Source: Acidobacteriota bacterium | GTDB taxonomy: Bacteria > Acidobacteriota > Terriglobia > Acidiferrales > UBA7541 | Assembly: GCA_003223215.1 (NCBI GenBank) | Contig: QHYH01000119.1 | Coordinates: forward strand, 1-47,043 | Direction of reading: 5' to 3' | Length of the DNA: 47,043 nucleotides | Shown: positions 24,277 to 33,980 of the stretch, piece after piece | How positions within the stretch are numbered: the stretch's first letter is position 1 | Layout: every line of letters begins with the position of its first letter | The notes under the pieces: model-generated | What the model was told of the DNA's origin: nothing | What the model saw: the letters and a program-made list of their open reading frames with translations, nothing else | Databases searched by the model: none | Translations under genes and position numbers: made by a program

Positions 24277-25098
24277 ATGAGAGTGAGACTATTCTTCGTA
24301 CCGTTACTACTTTTCGCGCTGGCCTGCAGCGGTTTCGCTCAAGTGGACCACGCGCTGATCAAGAACAAACCTGACGCCCCGTTGCACATTACTGAGGCCC
24401 ATTGCGGCCAGAATGCGCAGGGGAGCTACTGCTCCGCAGCGCTTGAATTCGGAGACACCAAGGAAACCTGGGATGGTTACGGTCTTCTCTGGACTCTAAC
24501 GTTCGAGAACGGTAGCAAGGCGACCGGCCGCCAGGCTACCGATCGGAGCATCGAACGGACGGGAGACCCCAGTGGCTCTTATAAACCCAGTGGCCGCTTT
24601 TACAAACCCCGCGAGATAGTGGACATAGGTAACGGAGTGATCGGAGGGACAGGGTTCGGGATGAAGGACCGGGATGGAAAAATACTTCGCCTTACTGATG
24701 CTCAGGTCGAAGTTGAATTTGTGGTCAACACAAACGGGACTGTATGGGGCGACAGCAAGTCACCCAGCTATCTGCGGATGATGGCAAACCGTAAGGCTGC
24801 CAAAGAAGGATCGCAGAAGGCGGAGCCGCCTCCCCATCCGTTGCGCTGGCAGAAGCCTCGCGAGCCTTCCGTGTCTCCTGAACTCGCTCGAGCTCTTCGA
24901 CTGCCCTGTAGAGCGCGCGACTTGTCGCCGTCGAATATCGCGAGGTGCGATCGAGGCAGTGAACCACACGAGCAAGGTTATACCCTGGCTCAGGTTGCTC
25001 GACTTGTTCGAGTGCCACAACGCGACCGTAACGGGCGGTCTCAACGACGATTTTCTGGACGAGGAGCTCTTCCAGGCGGGCTTGTAGTATTCCCGTAG
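24277..25098 (+). CDS. Secreted hypothetical protein with run-on C-terminus
   Basis: The start is the ATG at 24277, giving a signal peptide (MRVRLFFVPLLLFALACSGF) with a possible lipobox Cys; the frame opens 66 bases earlier. Residues 25-175 look like a compact secreted domain (HCGQNAQGSYCSAALEFG, two cysteines; GYGLLWTLTFENGSKATG). From about residue 185 the product becomes low-complexity, because this part is antisense to a decayed gene on the other strand (24725-25191). The original stop was therefore probably lost. The function is unknown. Confidence 0.55.
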   Translation: MRVRLFFVPLLLFALACSGFAQVDHALIKNKPDAPLHITEAHCGQNAQGSYCSAALEFGDTKETWDGYGLLWTLTFENGSKATGRQATDRSIERTGDPSGSYKPSGRFYKPREIVDIGNGVIGGTGFGMKDRDGKILRLTDAQVEVEFVVNTNGTVWGDSKSPSYLRMMANRKAAKEGSQKAEPPPHPLRWQKPREPSVSPELARALRLPCRARDLSPSNIARCDRGSEPHEQGYTLAQVARLVRVPQRDRNGRSQRRFSGRGALPGGLVVFP

Positions 25099-25191
25099 GC
25101 CCCCAGCCAGCTCCTGGATTTCCGCAATCGTCTCGGGCGCGGCTCCGTGAAGATACTGCTTCACGAAAATCCCGCGCGTCGTGGCATTCAT
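24725..25191 (-). pseudogene. Transposition-associated 'NATxxGIF' family protein, frameshifted
   Basis: From 25191 the minus strand reads NATTRGIFVKQYL and IAEIQELAGGLREYYKP, then in the next frame LEELLVQKIVVETARYGRVV, LDRTSRYSTATSRALYRAVE and ELERVQETRKAREA. One C is missing from a CCC run near 25075. From memory, proteins starting like SRNATTHGIFAK with this EELLVEK core are common small acidobacterial hypotheticals of unknown role. The start of the gene is also missing. It overlaps the plus-strand gene tail to tail. Confidence 0.55.
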
Positions 25192-25211
25192 AAAGAGACA
25201 CCGTGCGCTTG

Positions 25212-25997
25212 CTAGTGGTCGACAGGTGTACGGGCGCGCGTCTCAGCTGACGTACAGAGATACTCCCGATAGGAGCACAGTTGGTCCAGCAGATCCTTTG
25301 AGTTCTCGAGAATTTTTGCTTTCTCTGCTTCGCCGACGAGCAGGATGATGTAGTCATCGCGACCGGGATTCATATCCAGTATGAACGGATACTGCTTGCT
25401 GAAGCCGTGCCCGCCGATGTCGGCGTCCTTAAGCCCTGGCGCATAAAACATATAATGAGGCATGTTCATAGTGACGGGTCCAGGTGCGCTTGTATAGCCA
25501 CGCATGATCGGCGCAATCATGTAGGCAACCCCGGTGCGCAATGGGTTCGCGTACCCTGGCGTTCCGAACCGGCTCGTCACTGCCTCATGAACCTGCTTGG
25601 AGTCCATACCCCGGGCTCTCAACTCAGCGGCATAGAAATAGTCTTGCAGCAGGGTCTTTGAACCTTCGGCGTCGTAGCAAACCGGCCAGTAAATATCGTC
25701 ACGAAACGGCGGACTCGCCCATTGCCAGTCGCTTCGCACCACAATGCAACTTACGCCATTTGTTCCCTTGCGGCTTAACACATAACCTTTCGTCGGGTCC
25801 AAGACATAAGCGGCTGCACTGTCCCGCACGTGTGGAGGCGAGGCGCTCAAAGCAAAGCGGATTTCCAGCGCCTCCGGCATTTTCTCCAGCTTCGGAGGCC
25901 GGTCAGAAACGCTGCCTCCAGCCTCCCTCGTTTGTGCAAGGCAAGTCATACAGGATATGACTCCGAAGATTAGAAACTGCGAAACAAGCTTTGTCAT
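25212..25997 (-). CDS. Secreted conserved hypothetical protein
   Basis: The protein has 261 residues from the ATG at 25997, with GGAGA nine bases upstream and a signal peptide (MTKLVSQFLIFGVISCMTCL). The mature part has patterns I associate with a family of acidobacterial secreted hypotheticals: ALSASPPHVRDSAAAYVLDP, GYVLSRKGTNGVSCIV, GVAYMIAPIM, MPHYMFYAPGLKDADIGG and ILLVGEAEKA. The conserved Cys, Arg and His suggest an ordered domain, but no function is known. It is followed on the same strand by the decayed NATxxGIF gene. Confidence 0.7.
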   Translation of the reverse strand: MTKLVSQFLIFGVISCMTCLAQTREAGGSVSDRPPKLEKMPEALEIRFALSASPPHVRDSAAAYVLDPTKGYVLSRKGTNGVSCIVVRSDWQWASPPFRDDIYWPVCYDAEGSKTLLQDYFYAAELRARGMDSKQVHEAVTSRFGTPGYANPLRTGVAYMIAPIMRGYTSAPGPVTMNMPHYMFYAPGLKDADIGGHGFSKQYPFILDMNPGRDDYIILLVGEAEKAKILENSKDLLDQLCSYREYLCTSAETRARTPVDH

Positions 25998-26420
25998 TTG
26001 GTTTGTCTCCACGGGAAGCACAGTTCTTGGTTGAAGCCGTTCTCAGACCACACGCTACCTTTGCCGTGTTGCAGTTGGGCAGTAAAGGCCAGATGGCCAA
26101 ACCATAGATATTAGGCAAAGAGGTGAAGGAAAGAAATGACCTAATTGCGCCGCTTGCGCCGCTAGACTTATAACGAAACATAGATTTCACCGGTGAACCA
26201 GTCTACTCGGCTCGTCGTCAGGCCGACCTCGTTATGACATCAACGGGTGAAGCGGGGACCAGGACAACGACGGGCCGAGCGAACGAACGATTCGTCCCAG
26301 ATAAGTCTCCATCGCACGAGCTAGCAGTGAGATGAGTGCTGGCCAGCGGACGCCAGAAAATTGTAGGCTATACCCGCCAACAAGGCCCTACGTCTACGGG
26401 TAGCAGGAGCGAAATCCCTC
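25998..26420. other. Divergent intergenic region
   Basis: This is 423 bases between the secreted hypothetical (minus) and the M16 operon (plus). It contains no supportable gene. A short tandem CGCCGCTTGCGCCGC lies near 26147-26161. Promoters for both sides are expected here but not identified. Confidence 0.4.
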
Positions 26421-27815
26421 GTGAGAAGAGTGATTCATCTTTTGACTCATGTTTTGACTTCTGTTTTTCTGTTTAGCTTTGTAGCGGCCGCGCAGGGGCA
26501 GGAGTGGAAAGCCCCTACGGCGATGAAGAAGCTATCCAATGGCCTGACCGTGGCGGTCTCCGAGGACCACTCCGCGCCGACCTTCGGGCTGTGTATCAGC
26601 TATGGGATTGGCTTCCGTCTGGAACCGCAAGGCCGCACCGGCTTCGCCCATCTCTTCGAGCACATGATGTTTGAAGGCACGCCCGATGCGCCTAAGGGTG
26701 TTTTTGACCGCGTGATCGAGGGCGGAGGCGGCTTCAACAATGGCGATACGCGTTACGACTTCACCGAGTACATCGAGTCGGGACCAATCTCCACGCTCGA
26801 TCCTGTGTTGTGGCTGGAAGCCGACCGCATGAAGACCCTGGATTTTTCTGTCAAGAACCTGGATAACCAGCGCAGCGTGGTTGAGGAGGAGGTCCGCGTC
26901 AACGTCCTTAACCAACCGTACGGATCCTTCTACTGGCTCGACCTGCCGCAAAAGGCTTTTGACACGTATCCGAACGCGCACAATTTCTATGGGGATTTCA
27001 AGGACCTGGATGCCGCGAATATCGAGGACGTTAAGAAATTCTACGAGCAGTACTACACGCCGAACAATGCTGTGCTGGCAATCGTGGGCGACGTGAAAAC
27101 CGCCGATGTATTCGACAAGGCTGAAAAATATTTTGCGGGTATTCCTTCCCGGCCTACTCCACCGCGACCGGACGTCAACGAGCCGCTTCAGAAAAGTGAG
27201 CGACGTTTCACGGAGTCCGACAAGCTGGCCAGAATTCCCGCCTTCGCCATCGGCTACCACATGCCATCGCGCAGCTCTCCCGACGCCATTGTAGGCGCGG
27301 TTACCGCGGAGTTGCTGCACAATGGACAAGCTTCGCTGCTGTACCAGGCGCTAGTGAAAGAAAAGCAGGTAGCAGTTTCGGTCGACGGCGGCATGAACTG
27401 GCCGCTCGGAAATCCGTTTGAATATAACGGCCCGACGCTCATGACTTCCTTCCTTGTGTATCCGCAAAACGTCACTGAGGATCAGCTCCTGGCGGCCTAC
27501 GACGGAGTCATGGCTGAGCTCGCGCGAAAGGGCCCCAGCCGCGAACAGGTCGAGAGTATCGCGGCCAAGATGCGCTCGGACTGGTACAGTCAGCTGGAGA
27601 TTCCGATCGACCGAGCTTCGGCCCTGTCGCATGCAGTGTTGTTCGAAGGCCATTTCGACAGCGTTTACCAGATACCGGACCGCGTAGCCAAAGTCACGCC
27701 GGAAGAGGTTCGCAGCTTCGTTGCCAAGTATCTGGTACCGACAAACCGCACCATCATCAACCGGGTGCCGACGCCGGCAGACAAAACATCCAGCGGCGCC
27801 CGAGGTGAGAAATGA
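26421..27815 (+). CDS. Secreted M16 zinc peptidase (catalytic subunit)
   Basis: The GTG at 26421 gives 464 residues with a signal peptide (LLTHVLTSVFLFSFVAAAQG); a GTG at 26430 is a possible alternative. The zinc motif HLFEH is at residues 77-81 and the third ligand lies in VVEEEV (about 155-157). The C-terminal M16 domain (LARIPAFAIGYHMPSRSSPD) is complete. The next gene, overlapping by ATGA, lacks the zinc motif. Such active/inactive pairs form one periplasmic or exported peptidase like the two halves of mitochondrial processing peptidase. Confidence 0.93.
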   Translation: MRRVIHLLTHVLTSVFLFSFVAAAQGQEWKAPTAMKKLSNGLTVAVSEDHSAPTFGLCISYGIGFRLEPQGRTGFAHLFEHMMFEGTPDAPKGVFDRVIEGGGGFNNGDTRYDFTEYIESGPISTLDPVLWLEADRMKTLDFSVKNLDNQRSVVEEEVRVNVLNQPYGSFYWLDLPQKAFDTYPNAHNFYGDFKDLDAANIEDVKKFYEQYYTPNNAVLAIVGDVKTADVFDKAEKYFAGIPSRPTPPRPDVNEPLQKSERRFTESDKLARIPAFAIGYHMPSRSSPDAIVGAVTAELLHNGQASLLYQALVKEKQVAVSVDGGMNWPLGNPFEYNGPTLMTSFLVYPQNVTEDQLLAAYDGVMAELARKGPSREQVESIAAKMRSDWYSQLEIPIDRASALSHAVLFEGHFDSVYQIPDRVAKVTPEEVRSFVAKYLVPTNRTIINRVPTPADKTSSGARGEK

Positions 27816-29221
27816 AAAATGCGCTCGCAGTGATGTTTGTGATGCTGTTTGCGGCCGCCGCCCACGCGCAAAAGGAAGCGCCCTTGCCCAAGGATCTGCC
27901 TCCGTATGGGACACAGCCTTCGTTTCAGCCGCCGGAAGTCAAGGTCGAGAAATTCGAGAACGGCTTGACGCTATGGCTGGTGGCTCAGCCAGGTCTACCC
28001 ACAGTGTCCTTCCGTATCGTGGTGCTCGGCGGACTCGCGCTGGACCCAACGGACCGACCCGGCTTGTCAGAGCTTCTTGCCAGGGCGCTTAATCAAGGTA
28101 CTAAGACCCGGAATGCGAAGCAGATTGCAGAGGAGATCCAGTCGGCTGGAGGCGACCTGAGTGTGCGCGCGGACCGCGACGCCATTTTCGTCAGCACCTC
28201 CGTGCTTTCCTCAAAGACCGAGCTTGCGGCGGGCCTGCTTGCCGACGTGCTCGAGAACGCTTCCTTCCCCGACAGCGAGGTAGCACTGGCCAAGCGCAAT
28301 TTAAGCGATTCGCTGCGGCAACGCGAAGCCCAGCCCGGTTTTCAGGCGAACCGGGCTCTCGCGCGCGTGCTGTTCGGCTCCGGACCTTACAGCGTGATCG
28401 CCCCGACACAAGACTCTCTTGGCAAAATGACGGCCCAAGAGCTCCGCCAGGAATTCGGCCGGCGCTTCCGCCCCGACCAAGCCATCCTGGTGGCAGTGGG
28501 CGATTTCGATCCCGCAAAGATGAGCACACTGGTCAAGGAAAAACTCGGAGGATGGAAAGCGCCTGCGGCGCCAACCGCAGGTGTGAACGCCAAGCCTTCC
28601 GGGCCTGCGCCACACCAAGTCACTTTCGTGGCGCGGCCCAATTCCGTGCAGACCACGCTAGTACTCGCCGGTTTTGGGCCGCTGCGCAGCGACCCTGATT
28701 ATGAAGGAGCTGAAGTGGCAGATGCCATTTACGGCGGAACCTTCACTTCGCGCTTGGTGACGAACATTCGTGAGGACAAGGGTTATACGTACAGCCCTGG
28801 TTCCAATCTCGCTACCTTACGGCAAGCGGCAACTTTGCGCACGCAGGCCGATGTGCGCAATGCCGTCACTGGGGCCAGCTTGAATGAGATCATCTACGAG
28901 TTGAACCGCATGGCCACCACTAGCCCCACGGAAGAGGAACTCACCCGGGCTAAGCGCTCCCTTCTCGGCATCGAGGCCATCCTTCTGCAATCGCGCGGCG
29001 CGGTGGCCGGCGAACTCGCCGACCTGTGGCTTAATGGCCTTGGGCCCGATGCTATCGGGAGGTACAACCGAAAGATCAACGCCACGACGGCAGAAGACGT
29101 CGATGCCATTGCGCGCAAATACTTTCCCGCCTCGCACATGACCATTGTGGCCGTGGGCGAAGAAAAAGTGATTCGCGACGCTCTAGCACCGTTCGCACTG
29201 CCCATGGAGACCCCAAAGTAA
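27812..29221 (+). CDS. Secreted M16 family protein, non-catalytic partner
   Basis: The protein has 469 residues with a signal peptide (MKNALAVMFVMLFAAAAHA). Its M16 fold is clear (VEKFENGLTLWLVAQPGLPT, DKGYTYSPGSNLATLR), but the zinc motif is replaced by GLSELLARAL, so it cannot bind zinc. It starts inside the stop of the catalytic gene (ATGA), implying equal, coupled translation and a heterodimer. A hairpin stands 71 bases after its stop codon. Confidence 0.93.
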   Translation: MKNALAVMFVMLFAAAAHAQKEAPLPKDLPPYGTQPSFQPPEVKVEKFENGLTLWLVAQPGLPTVSFRIVVLGGLALDPTDRPGLSELLARALNQGTKTRNAKQIAEEIQSAGGDLSVRADRDAIFVSTSVLSSKTELAAGLLADVLENASFPDSEVALAKRNLSDSLRQREAQPGFQANRALARVLFGSGPYSVIAPTQDSLGKMTAQELRQEFGRRFRPDQAILVAVGDFDPAKMSTLVKEKLGGWKAPAAPTAGVNAKPSGPAPHQVTFVARPNSVQTTLVLAGFGPLRSDPDYEGAEVADAIYGGTFTSRLVTNIREDKGYTYSPGSNLATLRQAATLRTQADVRNAVTGASLNEIIYELNRMATTSPTEEELTRAKRSLLGIEAILLQSRGAVAGELADLWLNGLGPDAIGRYNRKINATTAEDVDAIARKYFPASHMTIVAVGEEKVIRDALAPFALPMETPK

Positions 29222-29291
29222 CTGCGGAATCGTTTATCCGTGGTGCCGCGCTGAAGTAGCAGTTGGAAAGCAATTCATTCAATGAAGGGAC

Positions 29292-29326
29292 CGCGGGAAT
29301 CCGAGGGGTTAGTGCGGACTCCCGCG
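29292..29326. terminator. Long hairpin between convergent genes
   Basis: CGCGGGA-A-TCCG and CGGA-C-TCCCGCG form a 12-pair stem with a single mismatch and an 11-base loop. It lies between the end of the M16 operon (29221, plus) and the end of the secreted protein gene (29355, minus). There is no strong T run on either side, so it may act as a bidirectional terminator or mRNA end stabiliser. Confidence 0.5.
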
Positions 29327-29354
29327 TGTTAGTTAGCCGCCCGTTCTGGAGGCA

Positions 29355-29798
29355 CTAATGGTTGGATGTAACGAGGCGGGCTACAATCGTGACCTGGTCA
29401 GACGCATGGTTGTGGGCTGCCAGAGCTTGCTCTTTCTCTTTGGCCGATTTTGGCAGCTCGCGTCCCAGGGAACTGCCTGCGCTCCACACCTGCGTCAGAA
29501 AATAGCGGTTGCCATAACGATGGAAGACCAGCTTGGATTTGGCTTGCGGCGCGTTTATCGAAGCGGCGTGGGTCATCACCATCGTGGCTCCGTTCCCGTC
29601 CGTGCTTCGTATCACCAGCGCGGAAGAGTAATCCCTCTCTTTCTGCACTCTGTATTCACCCGCACGGAGCGTCATCGCCCCCGCTGTGAATTGAAATGGA
29701 ATATTCGCAACCACAGGCTCCTGCGCTCGGGCGACCTCGGTTGTTGCCAGGAAGGCAAGGGCCAAAATCCCTGTGATTCTGCATAGCGTGTTCTTCAT
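29355..29798 (-). CDS. Small secreted conserved hypothetical protein
   Basis: The protein has 147 residues from the ATG at 29798, with AGGAGG five bases upstream. A signal peptide (RITGILALAFLATTEVARAQ) precedes a beta-rich domain: VVANIPFQFTAGAMTLRAGE, then KSKLVFHRYGNRYFLTQVWS, and GRELPKSAKEKEQAL. This layout is familiar to me from many short acidobacterial exported hypotheticals of unknown role. Nothing in the context suggests a function. Confidence 0.75.
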   Translation of the reverse strand: MKNTLCRITGILALAFLATTEVARAQEPVVANIPFQFTAGAMTLRAGEYRVQKERDYSSALVIRSTDGNGATMVMTHAASINAPQAKSKLVFHRYGNRYFLTQVWSAGSSLGRELPKSAKEKEQALAAHNHASDQVTIVARLVTSNH

Positions 29799-30058
29799 GG
29801 AATCCTCCTGTCTGCCAATTTCAGCGCCGTTCCAGATCATCCAGCTTGAGCCCTTTCACCTGAATCCGCGCTGTGATGACGCGCACTCTCACGTATTTCT
29901 GGACGGATGACAATGCACTGCAGGTGAATTGCAAGCCAACTTCAAGTGGACAGCAAAGTCCAGAAGGATAGCGGGTTTACTCTCGCGCGCTCGTGCGCCT
30001 TCATCCCGCAAAGGGAGCTGCGTAGGTTTCTACGTGCGTGGCAAAAAGACCGTCCTCT

Positions 30059-30250
30059 TTGGCATCCTCCGCCCTTAAAAAAGGGCGAGGATTCCTAGGA
30101 AGCCTGGTTTGGTTGCAACGAGAGCACTTTCGGCGGGTTCCTGTTTCATCGATCGGCCTTACTGCGCCGCATCTCCGCAGGCTTCACATCGGGCCTGCCC
30201 GGCCCTAGGTCCTGCAACAAAACAACTATACACCAAAAATTGCCGCAACC
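30059..30250 (-). mobile_element. Right end of an IS200/IS605-type TnpB element with a short tnpB tail (relic D)
   Basis: On the minus strand a tnpB-like tail (DLGPGRPDVKPAEMRRSKAD, then stop at about 30146) is followed by GGAATCC, a hairpin (CCTC-GCCCTT / AAGGGC-GAGG, 30066-30090) and GGATGCCAAAGA. The order and spacing match relic A. Only about 30 codons of the nuclease remain. The tail was recognised by eye, so the family assignment is moderate. Confidence 0.5.
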
Positions 30251-30339
30251 CCTTTGGTGTGACTCTGCATCGAAATCATGGGCGGCACTCTCGTCGGAGA
30301 GTAGACTAAACTAACTGTTCGCTTCGTTGAGGAGGAACC

Positions 30340-30909
30340 ATGTCATCGAGGCTCTTTAAGGTGAGTTTTCAAGTGGCGCTTGCTCTGGCCGCGATAGGCT
30401 CTGTCGCAGCTTCCCAGAGCGATCAGGCTTCCACAAACGTCATTACCGGCACAGTCGAAAAAGTAGATTCCGGCGCGAAAACTATTGCCGTAAAAACTGC
30501 CGACGGCACGATCGAAACGGTAAAGTTCACGGAAAAGACCACGGTCCACGGCCTCAAAAATGCCACAAAGGGAGGTGACCTGGCTGGCAAAGAAGGCAGC
30601 CATGTCATTGTCCATACTGTCGGAGAAGGTGCCGACAAGACGGCCCACTCGGTCGAATGGGTCGGCGATAAAACAGTCCACGCGACTGAGGGTACAGTGG
30701 AGGACGTGGGCGAGGGTTCAAAGACCGTGGCCGTAAAGACGGCCGATGGCACTGAGGAAACCTTCGTCGTTGCCGATCATGCGGTGGTTAACTCAGGCAA
30801 AGACATCACCCGCTACTCTGTGCGAGGCGCTAAGAAAGGCGAGCACGTGACGGTGTATTACACCGAAGAGGCTGGGAAGAAAATCGCCCACGTGTTCAAA
30901 CACCTCTAA
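30340..30909 (+). CDS. Secreted protein made of two tandem repeats
   Basis: The start is an ATG with GAGGAGG just upstream. The 189-residue product has a signal peptide (FQVALALAAIGSVAASQ). It then consists of two copies of a 75-residue unit (about 35-109 and 115-189), each with GTVExV..G.KT.AVKTADGT.ET, a loop and GxHVxVxxxxEGxxKxAH. The shape resembles DUF5666-like small beta-barrels. The C-terminus is basic (KIAHVFKHL). The function is unknown. Confidence 0.75.
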   Translation: MSSRLFKVSFQVALALAAIGSVAASQSDQASTNVITGTVEKVDSGAKTIAVKTADGTIETVKFTEKTTVHGLKNATKGGDLAGKEGSHVIVHTVGEGADKTAHSVEWVGDKTVHATEGTVEDVGEGSKTVAVKTADGTEETFVVADHAVVNSGKDITRYSVRGAKKGEHVTVYYTEEAGKKIAHVFKHL

Positions 30910-31200
30910 AAACAGGCGCAATCCTCCTCAGCGCAACAATCCTTAGGATTCGTCTGTTCAACGGACATTCTGCCCGCCCATCATGCGCGCAGTTTTCGAG
31001 ACGTTACTGTCCATTCGTGCAGCTGGAGGTTGCCGAGCAGCCAAAATGAGCCAGCCACCAGCACTCACTTCATTCTTCATTCGACAAAGCAGACGGCTGA
31101 CAAAGCTGACCCGGAACTGCCTGGTGAGACCGGCTTCGTGGCATTAGATGCGCACCCAATGCACCAGCGGCACGAGGTACGGAACGCGCTAGGGCGTCAA

Positions 31201-33572
31201 CTATTCAGCTCGTAGGGCGGAAACAGGTTCCAGCAAAGCGGCTCGTCGAGCAGGCAAGTAACCGGCCGCTAGCCCAGCCATCAACAGCACGCCAAGGCAA
31301 GCAAGGGCAGTGATTGGATCCTGCGGCTCCACTCCGAAGAGCATGCTCTTGAGCACGCGGGTACATACAAACGCGAGCGGCAAACCCACAATCGCTCCCG
31401 CCGCGACAAGCGTGAGCGTTTCGCGCACAATCATTCCCAGAACGTTGGCCGGCGTGGCCCCTAGTATCGCAGTCAAAACCAGCGCAAGCGAGCCAAAAAA
31501 ACTGGCCAGAATCGCCATCATGCGGTCTGGACGCTGCGCCAGCGACAACCGCTCAGCCAGTGTGGTCACGTCACGGACGGGAAAGTGCGGATTGAGCGCG
31601 CGGACTTCGGCCCGCACTCGATCCGTCATCAATTTCGGGTTTCCTCTTGTGCGCACATGCAGGACCACGTTGAGTGACGTTGCCCACTCATCTTGCAATA
31701 AGGGCAGGTAAAAAAAAGGCCCGGCAGCGTTCTTCAAGAATATGTTTCTCGTGTCCGCCGCCACGCCGATGACTTCGTACTTAAACGTGGACTTTTCGCC
31801 TTCAGCGCCCAGGTGGCGGCCAAGCGGGTTTTGCGACGGGAAATATTGCTTCGCGAATGCCTCATTAATGATCACGACTTTGGGCGCGCCTGCGGCGTCG
31901 CGCGGCGAAAATTCGCGCCCCTGGACCAGGAGGATTCTCGCAGTAGAAAAGAAACCTGGCCCCACCACGTTGAACCCGGCCATCTGTCCCTTCTCAGGCG
32001 GCTGCCCTTCGACCCAAACCGATCTAAAATGGCCGCCCGACCCGAACGCGAAGTCCCAGCCCAGGGCAGTGGACACCACGCCCGGCACGCGCTGGACGCG
32101 CTCTACAAGCTCCTGATACACCAACAGCGGATATGCCTGCTGATACTCCCGTGGGCTCAGCCCAATCCTCATGACCAGCATGTTTTCTACGGGCATGCCG
32201 GGGTGCACTGCGGTCAATTTAGTGAAGCTTCGCGCCAATAAGCCTGCTCCTGTAAGCAGCAGCACCGATGCGGCCACCTGAAGTACGATGAGCCCCTTGG
32301 CCAAAACTGGCCGCGATACGCGGGCACCGCTTGCCTCACTTTTCAACAAGGGCAGGACGTCCGCATTCGTGGCATGCAGCGCAGGCGCAAGACCAAAGAG
32401 CAGCAGAGTGACAATCGCCGCGGCCGCACTGAATGCCAGAACGTGGGCGTTGAGCGTAAAGTGGATTGCTTGGCGGGCTTCATCGTCCAGCAGCAGGACG
32501 ACCAGCGCGCGTTGCATCCAGAAAGCAAGGGCAATTCCGGCCACAGCCGCCAGGCCCGAAAGCAAGACGCTCTCCGTGAGAAGCTGCCGTACCAATCGGC
32601 CCCGGCTCGCTCCCAATGTCAGCCGAACCCCGATCTCAGGCGTCCTGGCGCTAAATCGCGCAAGCAGCACGTTGGCGATGTTCACGCAGGCGATAAGCAG
32701 GACTGCGCCGGAAAGCAGCATCAGGGTTTGCAGCGAAGCCGTATACGAGTCGAGTGCATACCCCAGACCTCTATCCCCACGCGTCAAGACCGCACGCTGC
32801 GTCGATATGTCTTCGCGGTCGCTCTCTCGATAGTTCGCCAAGCCTGGACGCATCGATTCCAGAGCGTGCTGCAAAGCGACTTCAGCCTCCCCCTGTGCCT
32901 GCTTGTCGCTGACACCTGGCTTGAGTCTTACTGTGCCCCAAACATTTGCGAACTGAATGGGATTATCGAGAGGAATGGTGATATCTGGCGAAACGCCCTC
33001 ATCCGTGCCGAAGAATGCCGGCGGCGTCACGCCAATGACTTCCGTCGGGACGCCACTTAAGTTAATGGTCTTGCCGACGGCCGGACCGCTGCCAAAGCGC
33101 CTGGCCCAAAACGAATAGCTGAGCACCGCAACGCGTTGGCGGTTCCTCTCATCCGGCTCGTCAATGGTCCGTCCAAGGAAACGGCGAACCCGAGAGTCGA
33201 ATAGTAGCCGCCTGACACCATCTGCACCAAAACACGGTCAATATCTCCGCCCGTGTCAAAATTCAATTGCTCTCGAAAGAATCCGAAGACCCCGGAAAAG
33301 GATTGCGGCTCCTTGCGCAACTCATTGAAAAACTCAGAGGGAATATTGGACATCTCGACGCCCGAGCGCGTCACCACCTCGACGGTCCGCAAGCTCCCGG
33401 GGTCATGCACGGGAAGGGTTTGCAATAACGCGGTATCAAGCAGGCTGAAAATGGCGGCGTTCGCGCCAATCCCGATGGCCAGAGTGATCACGGCGACGCA
33501 AGCCACCATGGGCGTGGCGGCGAATTGCCGCCAACTATAACGGAGGTCCCGTACGCAATCGCGAAGAACCAT
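31201..33572 (-). pseudogene. ADOP-type MacB/FtsX permease, one frameshift
   Basis: From the ATG at 33572 the first frame reads RDCVRDLRYSWRQFAATPMV and LAIGIGANAAIFSLLD. It breaks at about 33185-33193, where one base seems missing; the next frame continues FLGRTIDEPDER...RVAVLSYSFWARRFGSGPAVG through the rest of the periplasmic domain and two FtsX blocks to VSALRAE. Restored, it is a normal permease of about 790 residues, like those at 15267 and 18821. No PadR gene precedes it. The break may be real decay or a sequencing error. Confidence 0.85.
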
Positions 33573-33980
33573 TGCTTGCTTCGTCACCGACGGGTTCGTA
33601 GCTACTCCACTCGCACCAAACCGTGTCCTAAACCAATTGTAAACACGATCGGGCCGCAACCGCGACGACCTTCGTACTATAAGGAACTTTGTCCAGCAAT
33701 GCCGTCGGTGACACAACTCTCATTTCTTCGGTCGCGATACGCTTAGCGCGGATGAAGGCACGAGGAACCCCTTCGTCCCGGTCGCTACGAGTTGCTTGTA
33801 GGCCTCGGCCTCACCGGCGCTTTCTGGCCCCTTGCGCGTCGGCCTAAACGCGCCGCCTACGGCGTCGCGGGCCTCCGCGGACCCGCAAGAGTTAAATGCC
33901 TTTGAATGCAGGCAAGTAGACGCAGGCTATCATCCTCACTTTGGCAACAACAAAGAGTCCTCGAACGGGTTTATAGGAAT
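33573..33980. other. Divergent intergenic region, nothing recognised
   Basis: This is 408 bases between the frameshifted permease and the 33981 gene. Open frames on both strands have no features. GC-rich stretches (33780-33890) lack long inverted repeats. Confidence 0.4.
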
